The translations under genes and the position numbers were made by a program. A DNA stretch of 15,291 nt, from assembly GCA_016291915.1 (NCBI GenBank), contig JAEEZP010000024.1, forward strand, positions 1 to 15,291. Reading direction: 5' to 3'. Shown in pieces: positions 4,658-11,725 of this stretch (position 1 is its first letter; each line of letters starts with the position of its first letter). A model generated the notes under the pieces. The model saw nothing but the letters and a program-made list of their open reading frames with translations, had not been told where the DNA came from and searched no databases. This DNA comes from Prevotella sp. GTDB taxonomy: Bacteria > Bacteroidota > Bacteroidia > Bacteroidales > Bacteroidaceae.

Positions 4658-6790
4658 ATGGTAACATTATTAAAATTTTCGAGAGGAAAAGAGGTGATTA
4701 AACGCCTCGAGTTGTCTGCGGTAGCAGAGATGATTCGTAAAAACCCTGAAGAACAAAGGGTGCGTAACCTGCGACTGCAGTACCAGTTTATGAAACCAGA
4801 GCGGCTTGACGACGGTCAGATAGCCTGCGGTGACACGTATGTAGTGGATCTGCCGCGACTGTTGTTTGCCGCAGCGTATCAGAACTTTAAGAATCAGCAA
4901 CGGCTACTGACATACAATGGACTGGTGGTCGTTGAGGTGAACGGATTGCCTACGTATGAGGAGGCTGTTGCCGTGAGGAACAAGGCTGCGAAGATGGATG
5001 AGACCGTCATGGCTTTTTTAGGTGCTTCTGGCAAGAGTGTAAAGATCGTTTGTCGTGGGGAACTGTTCAAAGAGGGTGATACCCAGGAGTCACTACCTAA
5101 GGATGAGGAGGCAATCAGACAATTTCACCTTAACCTTTACGAAACAGCCCGGAGAGCCTACCAGAACCAGTTCGGTTTCGACATAATGTATCTGAATCCG
5201 TTACTGGAGCGTACCGTCTATCTGAGTGCCGATCCTGACATGTACTTCAATCCAAATGCGAGGACTTTCAAGGCAGATGCCCAGAAACATGACACACAAG
5301 AACAGGTGACCATCTCTGAAGAGAGCGACCATCTGATGCCGGGGCGTACCATCACCCGCACTTATCAACTGAACTGGCTCTTTATCGTCAGGCAAGTGTT
5401 GGGCGATTACTTCGACCTACCTGATGAGGAACGGCAGATGGAACTGCTGATGCGTATTGCCAGGATGTCATTGGAACAGGGTATTCCACTGAGTCATGCA
5501 CAGGGTATGACCTTGGAACATCCCGTGCTAAATACCGATCCTGTATTGGTACGCAATGTCTTTTCATCTGTCTATGAAGTAACGCTTCAGGAAGACTATC
5601 GTAAAAAGCATAAAATCAAACCTTTTAAAAGTATTCCGGACGATATGATTCAGACGATGCGGACAGAGATTTTCCTTGAGAACAACTTCGATTTGCGTAA
5701 GAACCTGATGACGGGAGTGGCTGAATACCGGAATAAGTTTTCACAGGACCTGTCGTTCAAGCCGCTCACCGAGGAGGTTAGAAATGATATGACCTTGCAA
5801 GCCATAGAAATAGGTATAAAGGGCTGGGACCAGAACGTGAACCGGTATATCAACTCCACACGTATCATGCAATACGACCCCATGAACGCTTGGCTTGACA
5901 GATTACCACAATGGGATGGTAGAGACCGGATCAAAGAACTGGCAGCAAGGGTGCCCACCAACCAGCCGCACTGGGAGAAATATCTCAAGATGTGGCTCAC
6001 AGGAATGGTGGCCCAGTGGCGTGAGAGCGACAAGCAACTCACCGGTAATGCGCTGATCCCCTTGTTGATCGGCAGACAGGGCTGTGGAAAGTCGCGTTTC
6101 TGTAAGATCCTCCTACCCAAGGAACTGCGCGAGTATTACAATGATCAACTGAATTTCAAGAATGAGTTCGACCTGAATATCGCGCTGACATCCTTCGCTC
6201 TGATCAATATCGATGAGTTCGACAAGACCACCAATGCCCAGCAGATCGTGCTGAAATACCTGTTGTCATCAGCCGATGTGAAATTCCGACCTCCGTTCGG
6301 CAAGACGATACAACAATTCCGGCGATACACCTCGTTCATCGGCACTACCAACCAACAGCAGCCGCTGGTGGATCCCACGGGATCACGACGGTTCGTATGT
6401 GTGGGAATCCCCGACGATAAGGACATCGACTACACTGATAATCTCGACCATCGACAGTTGTATGCACAGGCACTGCACCTTTTCAACAGTCAGGAGCGTT
6501 ATTGGTTGAACAATGAAGAGGTAGAGACGCTGATCGAAGAGAACGAGCCTTACCAGCGTCCTGTTGACCTGGTACAGATCATTACCGAGACCTTCCATGA
6601 ACCGAATGATGATGAAGGACGATGGTGGCGCGCCAAAGAGATCCTCGACCTTTTCACGAAACGCTACCCCTTCTTTGACTCAAAGAAGACCTCCCCCACC
6701 ATACTTGGCAGAGCGATGAACAGTTATAAGATTAAGTTCAAAAAAAGACTTTACAACGGCATGGCAGAGTATTGGTTAGCTGAGAGTTAA
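4658..6790 (+). CDS. VirE/VapE-type primase-helicase with BT4734-like N-terminal domain
   Basis: The predicted protein has 710 residues, the usual full length for this Bacteroidota family. The N-terminal region (about 40-160) contains YNGLVVVEVNG (86-96) and FLGASGKSVKIVCRG, matching the BT4734/VirE_N domain, which is related to archaeo-eukaryotic primases. The central VirE P-loop ATPase has Walker A GRQGCGKS (472-479), Walker B LINIDEFDK (D519, E520), sensor GTTNQ (562-566) and an arginine-finger-like GSRRF (575-579). The C-terminus (about 640-710) ends with WWRAKEILDLF and LYNGMAEYWLAES, like the DUF3874-type tail. Such proteins occur in phages, satellites and islands, and as lone chromosomal genes in Bacteroidales. 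Here no integrase or packaging gene is near. The long repeat-rich upstream region and the strong 3' terminator make it a single-gene unit. Replication initiation is an inference. Confidence 0.85.
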   Translation: MVTLLKFSRGKEVIKRLELSAVAEMIRKNPEEQRVRNLRLQYQFMKPERLDDGQIACGDTYVVDLPRLLFAAAYQNFKNQQRLLTYNGLVVVEVNGLPTYEEAVAVRNKAAKMDETVMAFLGASGKSVKIVCRGELFKEGDTQESLPKDEEAIRQFHLNLYETARRAYQNQFGFDIMYLNPLLERTVYLSADPDMYFNPNARTFKADAQKHDTQEQVTISEESDHLMPGRTITRTYQLNWLFIVRQVLGDYFDLPDEERQMELLMRIARMSLEQGIPLSHAQGMTLEHPVLNTDPVLVRNVFSSVYEVTLQEDYRKKHKIKPFKSIPDDMIQTMRTEIFLENNFDLRKNLMTGVAEYRNKFSQDLSFKPLTEEVRNDMTLQAIEIGIKGWDQNVNRYINSTRIMQYDPMNAWLDRLPQWDGRDRIKELAARVPTNQPHWEKYLKMWLTGMVAQWRESDKQLTGNALIPLLIGRQGCGKSRFCKILLPKELREYYNDQLNFKNEFDLNIALTSFALINIDEFDKTTNAQQIVLKYLLSSADVKFRPPFGKTIQQFRRYTSFIGTTNQQQPLVDPTGSRRFVCVGIPDDKDIDYTDNLDHRQLYAQALHLFNSQERYWLNNEEVETLIEENEPYQRPVDLVQIITETFHEPNDDEGRWWRAKEILDLFTKRYPFFDSKKTSPTILGRAMNSYKIKFKKRLYNGMAEYWLAES

Positions 6791-6791
6791 T

Positions 6792-6821
6792 TCTTTTAGG
6801 GGCGGTAATGCCCCTAAAAGA
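6792..6821 (+). terminator. Strong intrinsic terminator after the VirE-type gene
   Basis: Perfect 12-bp arms TCTTTTAGGGGC and GCCCCTAAAAGA enclose the loop GGTAAT, directly after the stop codon. The A/T-rich stem base means it can work in both directions. Confidence 0.85.
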
Positions 6822-6935
6822 TTCTGCGAACAAACAATTCGCGACTCCACCCTATCTTTGCAGCAGGAATAATGAGAATACTCATTTTCATTTCAAACTT
6901 TAAAATAGGGATTTCGTACAGTGAAGGAAATAATG

Positions 6936-6967
6936 CTTGGATATAGTCTATTATTTAGCTATTTTTG
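6936..6967 (+). promoter_or_regulatory. Promoter of the 339-residue hypothetical gene
   Basis: There is a CTTG -33 element (6936-6939), a 20-bp spacer and a TATTTTTG -7 box (6960-6967). The TTG codon at 6937, which could extend the reading frame, falls inside the -33 element. The true start must therefore be downstream, at ATG 7012. A second -7-like box, TATCTTTG, at 6853-6860 is followed by an inverted repeat, AATGAG-AATA-CTCATT (6871-6886). Confidence 0.65.
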
Positions 6968-7011
6968 CAGTAAAGCAATCAGTTTGTCAACGTTTAACAA
7001 TAATACCATTT

Positions 7012-8031
7012 ATGGATTACAAGATCAGAAAACATAACACACCTGTCTCAACTCTCATCAAGCAATACCTTGATAAGAAAGGGGGAAAGGTTACTGTTGC
7101 ACGTAGAGAAATAGAATGGCGTTTTAATGCCTTGGATTGGAGACACCAAAAACAGATTCTGTTCGCTTTCCTGGCATCAGGATTGACTGACAGGACCTGG
7201 GCATATAGGAAACTGTTTGTTTTCTGGGATAAATGCTTTATACCGGTCATACAGGATCTCTGGGAAAAGCATCCGAGTGAGGAAATGCTGACATGGCTTA
7301 TCATCAGATACTTCCCCATCGACTTTTTGCAAAGGAACTTTATGAGACTGGACAAGAGTCGTAATTACTTTTATCTGTGTGTCCGCATGTCAGATGTAAA
7401 AGGATTTGTCATTGATAGAACACGGTTGAACGAATGTGATCTGCTCAGAATAAAACAGGTTTTGGGCGAGTCTTTTTCTATTGATTACGCAAAAGACCTG
7501 TTCTATATAGTTATCTATAAATATTGCAAGGGTGTGTATAAATTCAGATCGTGGCAAACTGTTGTTATGGAGGGAAAAGATCCAATCCTTTCTATTCTTG
7601 ACCGTCCGTTAATCACAAAGATGTTTTCTGAAATAGATAATCTTGGTATAAAAGGGTTTGAGCTTTCTTTTGAATTGCAAAAATGGATCAGGACTGTTAC
7701 CAGAAAATTCCTATCCGAACATGAAGGCTTCTCTGATAAAAGATGGGATGTGGAAGAAGAGCCAAAGATACGTGAGATGCAGATGGAATATTGTTATAAA
7801 CAGATTGATCCGGAGTACAGAAATATCTGGGACACGTTTGATTGTCATGATCAACAACAGTTTCTGGATTATTTAGACAAAAAACGTGAGAAGTACCAAC
7901 CCTCCAAGGTGAAATTGACGAAAGAGACAAAAGCTGAAGCTCTTAAGAGGATTTCAATGAATCCATCTGCTCGTAGACTTGTATATAACTTCGATTTAGA
8001 GGTGATTGATCCTTCATCAAACAAAGAGTAA
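7012..8031 (+). CDS. Hypothetical protein, unrecognised family
   Basis: The predicted protein has 339 residues and is rich in Lys, Arg, Trp, Tyr and Phe, with no signal peptide or membrane segment, so it should be cytosolic. It looks mostly helical. Visible features are EIEWRFNALDWRHQKQILFA near residue 35, repeated helix-like blocks (LTDRTWAYRKLFVFW; EEMLTWLIIRYFPIDFLQRN), and a charged C-terminal tail with KREKYQPSKVKLTKETKAEA. The serial helical blocks could be a HEAT-like repeat fold, but I see no diagnostic motif. It stands alone, between a strong terminator and the LytTR pair, under its own promoter. It is more AT-rich than the VirE gene before it, which may mean separate acquisition. 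ATG 7012 is preferred over the TTG at 6937 because that codon lies in the promoter. Confidence 0.7.
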   Translation: MDYKIRKHNTPVSTLIKQYLDKKGGKVTVARREIEWRFNALDWRHQKQILFAFLASGLTDRTWAYRKLFVFWDKCFIPVIQDLWEKHPSEEMLTWLIIRYFPIDFLQRNFMRLDKSRNYFYLCVRMSDVKGFVIDRTRLNECDLLRIKQVLGESFSIDYAKDLFYIVIYKYCKGVYKFRSWQTVVMEGKDPILSILDRPLITKMFSEIDNLGIKGFELSFELQKWIRTVTRKFLSEHEGFSDKRWDVEEEPKIREMQMEYCYKQIDPEYRNIWDTFDCHDQQQFLDYLDKKREKYQPSKVKLTKETKAEALKRISMNPSARRLVYNFDLEVIDPSSNKE

Positions 8032-8104
8032 TAAAGAATGGTAATAATATACGAATATAAACGAATTCATCATCTTATTATGCTATTCTCTCTGGATTAT
8101 TTTG

Positions 8105-8112
8105 TATATTTG
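8105..8112 (+). promoter_or_regulatory. -7 box of the LytTR operon
   Basis: TATATTTG lies 41 bp upstream of the LytTR gene start. No clear -33 element is seen at 20 bp. The preceding 70 bp are AT-rich with no terminator. Confidence 0.5.
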
Positions 8113-8153
8113 CAACAGGAATATTTGTCCGAAAACAGTAACTGAAAAGGAAC

Positions 8154-8528
8154 ATGCAGGAAACGGAATATTTGGTGATATCCACAGCAACGGAGATGGT
8201 CCGACTGCAAGAGAATCAAGTGGTCTGCATCACTTCCGATGGTAACTACTCACATATCAGTGCCATCGGAGGGGAAACATTCCTCGTTTCCTCACAACTG
8301 GGACAAGTGGAGCAACTCATTGGTACTCAACTGCCATCGGCATACGGACAGTTTGTCCGTATCGGTCGCGGACTGATCATCAATATGAGGTACCTTTGCT
8401 ATGTGAATATCTCTAAGCAAAAGCTTTATCTGATAGATCCCACGGGACATAAATATGTGCAGGGGGCTTCGCGGGAGGCTTTGATTCAATTGAAGAACAT
8501 GACTGAAAGGAAATACAGTAATGGATAA
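8154..8528 (+). CDS. Stand-alone LytTR DNA-binding protein
   Basis: The predicted protein has 124 residues and consists almost only of a LytTR domain (about residues 14-115). Family features are MVRLQENQVVCITSDGNYSH (beta strand, then the conserved position for a DNA-contacting aromatic residue), FLVSSQLGQVEQLI, then FVRIGRGLIINMRYL, where RIGRGLIIN corresponds to the conserved R-x-H/G-R-S-x-I-I/V-N element. The last strand is KLYLIDPTGHKYVQ. There is no receiver domain, so it is not a classical two-component regulator. In other bacteria, LytTR-only regulators are frequently paired with a membrane protein that inhibits them. That fits the next gene, whose ATG overlaps this stop by 8 bp (translational coupling). 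Confidence 0.88.
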   Translation: MQETEYLVISTATEMVRLQENQVVCITSDGNYSHISAIGGETFLVSSQLGQVEQLIGTQLPSAYGQFVRIGRGLIINMRYLCYVNISKQKLYLIDPTGHKYVQGASREALIQLKNMTERKYSNG

Positions 8529-9378
8529 TTATGATGTAATCAATGATAATGAGATAAGGATTGTAGGTAAGAACCCTAACGATCCCGTTCAGGAGAATCC
8601 TCCGAAACCGAAGAAACCGTCGTGGAAGAGAGGTCTCTTCGCCATCATCGTGTTGGCGCTCATCGCCTGCTGGGCACTCTGTTATAAGTCGTGCTCCAAA
8701 AATAAAGATGATGGGGAAAAAGTGGTTGCCGACACTTCCTCCGTGAGCGCCCCACCCTATGTAGTCCTCTCTGATACGATCATCAACAATATCAGTCTGC
8801 ACAGATTCATTCCGGTGAACGCCAAGCCGAAGATCATCGTAGGATTGCTGAAACAGATCCCGACACATTATGTCTTAGGGGCTATGGCAGCCGACTTCGG
8901 TAAGTATAACGATGAGTACCAGGTGGTGGGCAGTTTTGTCAAACAGGGCGAGATGCTCAGTCATTCGAAATCAAAATACGGATTCTGTGCCATCCTGAAG
9001 GATACGGTGATTCTTGGAAATGACTTGTCAACGCCCTATTTCGAGCAGGCTATCGAAGAGAAAGGTGATTTCTTCCGACAGTATGCGCTGGTGAAAGACG
9101 GTGAGGTCATCGACAACCCACCCACGCATAAGGACGCTCTGAGAAGGGCTTTGTGCTGTATGAACGACGGCAGACTCTGTATCATCGATACCAACATGGA
9201 GGTGTCGCTCAATGATTTCTCTAACGCCCTCTGCAACTACGGCATCCGCAACGCCATCTCGCTGATGGGTACCGGCGCGGCGGTGAGATGGGCTGTTGAC
9301 AAAGCCGGTCGCCGTTACATTGCAGGAGCCGATGAGTACGAATTCCCGGATGTGGTGAACTACATCGTTTGGGAATAA
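8521..9378 (+). CDS. Membrane-anchored protein with phosphodiester glycosidase (NAGPA)-like domain
   Basis: The predicted protein has 285 residues. It has a Pro/Lys-rich cytosolic N-terminus (1-37), one membrane segment (about 38-55, FAIIVLALIACWALC) and an extracytoplasmic domain from about residue 78. In that domain, DALRRALCCMNDGRLCIIDT and then FSNALCNYGIRNAISLMGTG follow the pattern of phosphodiester glycosidase/DUF2233 proteins. There, a strand with a 'working' loop is followed by a helix ending at the lG...AlnLDGG site. The DGGGSS signature is replaced here by MGTGAA, so catalysis is doubtful. It overlaps the LytTR gene by 8 bp. A membrane partner that holds or releases the LytTR protein is a reasonable inference. 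The family call is from weak similarity only. Confidence 0.6.
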   Translation: MDNYDVINDNEIRIVGKNPNDPVQENPPKPKKPSWKRGLFAIIVLALIACWALCYKSCSKNKDDGEKVVADTSSVSAPPYVVLSDTIINNISLHRFIPVNAKPKIIVGLLKQIPTHYVLGAMAADFGKYNDEYQVVGSFVKQGEMLSHSKSKYGFCAILKDTVILGNDLSTPYFEQAIEEKGDFFRQYALVKDGEVIDNPPTHKDALRRALCCMNDGRLCIIDTNMEVSLNDFSNALCNYGIRNAISLMGTGAAVRWAVDKAGRRYIAGADEYEFPDVVNYIVWE

Positions 9379-9435
9379 CCCTCTTTTTCATTTCATACAT
9401 CCAATCAGACGTTTCATACAGATACCTGCATAGTA

Positions 9436-9467
9436 TTTGTGCAGATGTCATTATCGTATTATCTTTG
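9436..9467 (+). promoter_or_regulatory. Promoter of the phosphatase pair
   Basis: There is a TTTG -33 element (9436-9439), a 20-bp spacer and a TATCTTTG -7 box (9460-9467). About 95 nt of AT-rich leader precede the first gene. Confidence 0.75.
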
Positions 9468-9562
9468 TGTTGAGAAATAAAGAATAAATAATAATAACCA
9501 GGCAATCATTTAGTATATGAGAAAGAGTGCCGTTGAGAAATATTATCTATTTAACGAATCTT

Positions 9563-10078
9563 ATGAAAAGGATGAATAAAGTTATTTTCCTGGATATTGA
9601 CGGGGTCCTGAATACGGAACGTTATAACGAGTATTGCTACAAGAACAACCTTGCTAATTCTGATGAGTATGGGTATTTGTTTGATCCGATAGCAGTCAGA
9701 AACCTGACAAAGATTCTGAATGAGACAGGGGCTGACATCGTTATCTCTTCATCGTGGAAGTATTCGGGGATCTCTTCATTATTAGATATGTGGAACGACA
9801 GAGCATTGCCAGGCAGGGTGATTGACATCACGCCAGACTCAGATGCTGACGAGTTATTGCTGCATGCGGACCTTGAGAATATGGAGTTCTTTGACTACAA
9901 AGGGAGTGAGATCAAAGAATGGCTTTCAAAACACGGTAAGAAGGTTTCCCGTTATGTGATTCTGGATGATGAGCAAGAGATGTTACCCGAACAGCGGGAT
10001 AACTTTGTGCACATCAATCCTACTATTGGAATAAGTGAGGAAGATGCTACCAAAGCCATAAAAATCTTGAATACGTGA
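9563..10078 (+). CDS. HAD-superfamily phosphatase, RNA-repair-associated (SAK) type
   Basis: The predicted protein has 171 residues. Motif I is FLDIDGVLN (D11 nucleophile, D13 acid/base). Motif II is the serine run ISSSW (61-65). A lysine in YKGSEIKEW (112-120) is a candidate for the motif III Lys, and motif IV is VILDDE (D135, D136). The DGVLN, SSSW and LDD set with a short cap is typical of the 'HAD domain in Swiss Army Knife RNA repair proteins' family, which is proposed to act on nucleic acid 3'/5' phosphates. The in-frame GTG at 9527 would add 12 residues but has no support. ATG 9563 and ATG 9572 are both good starts. It shares an operon with the metallophosphoesterase that begins 3 bp after its stop. 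Confidence 0.8.
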   Translation: MKRMNKVIFLDIDGVLNTERYNEYCYKNNLANSDEYGYLFDPIAVRNLTKILNETGADIVISSSWKYSGISSLLDMWNDRALPGRVIDITPDSDADELLLHADLENMEFFDYKGSEIKEWLSKHGKKVSRYVILDDEQEMLPEQRDNFVHINPTIGISEEDATKAIKILNT

Positions 10079-10081
10079 AAT

Positions 10082-10894
10082 ATGAATAAACGAATATTAG
10101 TTGTTCCTGATGTGCATGGCCGCATCTTTTGGAAAGAATCTGTCAACAAGTATATTGATGTGGTTGACCGGATCGTTTTCTTAGGTGATTATCTTGATCC
10201 GTATGGGGGTGAAGAAGGATTGGCCGATGACATCTATCAAAATATGATGGATATTATCAAGCTGAAAATGAACCACATGGATAAGGTCGTATTGCTTAAA
10301 GGGAACCATGATCAGCATTATGCTTCTGAACGATTTGAAGAACTGGCAGGAGGAACACGTATGGATTTGCAGAACTGGAATAAGTATCATGAAACATTCA
10401 ATACGTATAAAGAACTGTTTAGAATTGCCCATATTGAAACCGTCAACTCCCTACCCTATGTGTTTACTCATGCAGGCATGACACTTTATTGGCTAAAGAA
10501 AGTGAATGATAGTATATGGAACTTACCTGACAATAAGATTTCTGTAGCAGACCCTGAAATCATCGAAAGGATAAACCAATTGGATGATGAAGGAGAAGGA
10601 CAGGATTTGCTGGCGGTTGTCGGAATGAATCGCTCGTGGTTTGGGGAGAAGACAGGTGGTGTGCTATGGGCTGACATTGAGGAACATGCCATACCCCACC
10701 CACCGAAAGCATACGATCTGAACAAAGTGTTTCAGGTGTTTGGACATACAAAGCTCAACATCGGTTATGATAAGATCGAGTATGACAACTTTGCCATGAT
10801 TGACTCTCGCCAGTGTTTCATAATCGACAGTGATCACAAGGAGAAAATTATCAGTGTAAGGGAATACGAAAAAGAAAGACAAAAGCCTACATGA
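10082..10894 (+). CDS. Calcineurin-like metallophosphoesterase
   Basis: The predicted protein has 270 residues, full length for a single-domain enzyme. The metal-binding motifs are in order: DVHGR (D10, H12), GDYLDP (G35, D36), GNHD (74-77), a His in FTHAG (H130), and GHT (221-223). GDYLDP in place of the GDYVDRG of PPP-type protein phosphatases points to a nucleotide- or nucleic-acid-acting enzyme, or a PrpE/ApaH-like one, rather than a Ser/Thr phosphatase. The protein is cytosolic, with no signal peptide. It follows the HAD gene by 3 bp, so the two phosphatases are probably co-expressed in fixed ratio and may handle successive steps on one substrate (inference). The nitroreductase gene 46 bp downstream has no clear promoter of its own and may be part of the same transcript. 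Confidence 0.85.
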   Translation: MNKRILVVPDVHGRIFWKESVNKYIDVVDRIVFLGDYLDPYGGEEGLADDIYQNMMDIIKLKMNHMDKVVLLKGNHDQHYASERFEELAGGTRMDLQNWNKYHETFNTYKELFRIAHIETVNSLPYVFTHAGMTLYWLKKVNDSIWNLPDNKISVADPEIIERINQLDDEGEGQDLLAVVGMNRSWFGEKTGGVLWADIEEHAIPHPPKAYDLNKVFQVFGHTKLNIGYDKIEYDNFAMIDSRQCFIIDSDHKEKIISVREYEKERQKPT

Positions 10895-10940
10895 CGATTT
10901 ATCATGATTAACAAAATAATGAACTAAAATCCCTAAAGAT

Positions 10941-11582
10941 ATGAAACTATTGGAACTTATAAGAAGCAGGTATAGTTGTAGGAACTACAAGCCTATGGGT
11001 GTAGAACAGGAAAAGATGGATTACATCATGGAATGTGTCCGGCTGGCACCATCGGCATGCAACAGGCAGCCGTGGAGCTTCCACATTGTAACGAAAGAGG
11101 AAGACAGAAAGAAGCTCAGTCAATGCTACAACCGTGAATGGTTTGCCTCAGCTCCTGTTATGATTATTGCATCCATCCTTCACGATGAGGAATGGGTGCG
11201 TGGTGACGGTAAGCATCATGGTGACATCGACATTGCCATCGCCGTGGAACATCTTTGTCTGGCTGCTACCGAACAGGGGCTCGGCACTTGCTGGGTGTGT
11301 AACTTCGATGCCGAACGCTGCAAAACACTTCTCGGACTATCAGGCCATGAGGAACCCGCCGTGCTGATACCATTGGGGTATCCCGCCGATGAGCCGAAAG
11401 ACAAGAAACGTAAAGCCATCAACGACATCGTAAAAGTAAATATTTCTGCTGGGATGATGCTCTTTTCTTCTTTTTTCTGCGCCAACGCACAGGAGCCCAT
11501 TCCTGGGGTCATCATCACAGGACAGAACAACCACAACTGGCCCGTCAGCCATCAGGCAATCAAGACGACACTGGAGAGCTGA
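10941..11582 (+). CDS. Nitroreductase family protein fused to a truncated ThuA-like N-terminus
   Basis: The ORF has 213 codons. Residues 1-165 are a nearly complete small nitroreductase (FMN-dependent NAD(P)H oxidoreductase). They contain the FMN phosphate-binding start SRYSCRNY (9-16), APSACNRQPW (36-45), the GLGTCW segment (114-119) and a GYPADEPKDKKRKAINDIVK end. Family members normally stop a few residues after this. Here the frame runs on from about 11436 into SAGMMLFSSFFCANAQ, a secretion signal peptide, and then VIITGQNNHNWPVSHQAIKT, the conserved N-terminal strand of ThuA-like proteins. It ends at a stop soon after. This is best explained by a deletion joining the two genes. The nitroreductase may still fold; the ThuA piece (about 30 mature residues) cannot. 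Confidence 0.8.
   Translation: MKLLELIRSRYSCRNYKPMGVEQEKMDYIMECVRLAPSACNRQPWSFHIVTKEEDRKKLSQCYNREWFASAPVMIIASILHDEEWVRGDGKHHGDIDIAIAVEHLCLAATEQGLGTCWVCNFDAERCKTLLGLSGHEEPAVLIPLGYPADEPKDKKRKAINDIVKVNISAGMMLFSSFFCANAQEPIPGVIITGQNNHNWPVSHQAIKTTLES
11436..11582 (+). pseudogene. 5' remnant of a ThuA-like (secreted) gene
   Basis: This is the signal peptide and first strand of a ThuA/trehalose-utilisation-type domain, fused in frame behind the nitroreductase. Family members usually continue for over 200 residues. Here TGA at 11580-11582 ends it, and no frame of the next 90 bases continues the family convincingly. Confidence 0.6.
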
Positions 11583-11669
11583 TGATACATCAGTTGGCCT
11601 GAGCACTGAAGCCTCCACCCTACCCGTCCATTGCTCAGAAACACATGTTATTTGGAAAACCGTAAAAAG

Positions 11670-11702
11670 AAGAAGGAGCAGTTGTGTATGCTGCTCCTTC
11701 TT
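11670..11702. terminator. Bidirectional terminator between the nitroreductase fusion and spt
   Basis: Perfect 12-bp arms AAGAAGGAGCAG and CTGCTCCTTCTT enclose a 9-nt loop. A-rich and T-rich flanks on the two sides allow use by both convergent genes. It starts 87 bp after the fusion stop and ends 23 bp from the spt stop. Confidence 0.85.
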
Positions 11703-11725
11703 TCTGTTGTATCTTATATCGGTCT

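Noticed and set aside
5650..6120. A minus-strand open frame of 156 codons inside the VirE gene.
   Set aside because: It is a shadow of the plus-strand coding sequence, with no domain and no promoter.
6937..7011. An N-terminal extension of the hypothetical gene from TTG 6937.
   Set aside because: The TTG lies inside a -33 element, and the extension overlaps the whole -33/-7 promoter; ATG 7012 is the sensible start.
11583..11660. A frameshifted continuation of the ThuA-like fragment.
   Set aside because: No frame gave a recognisable ThuA sequence, so a deletion rather than a simple frameshift is preferred.
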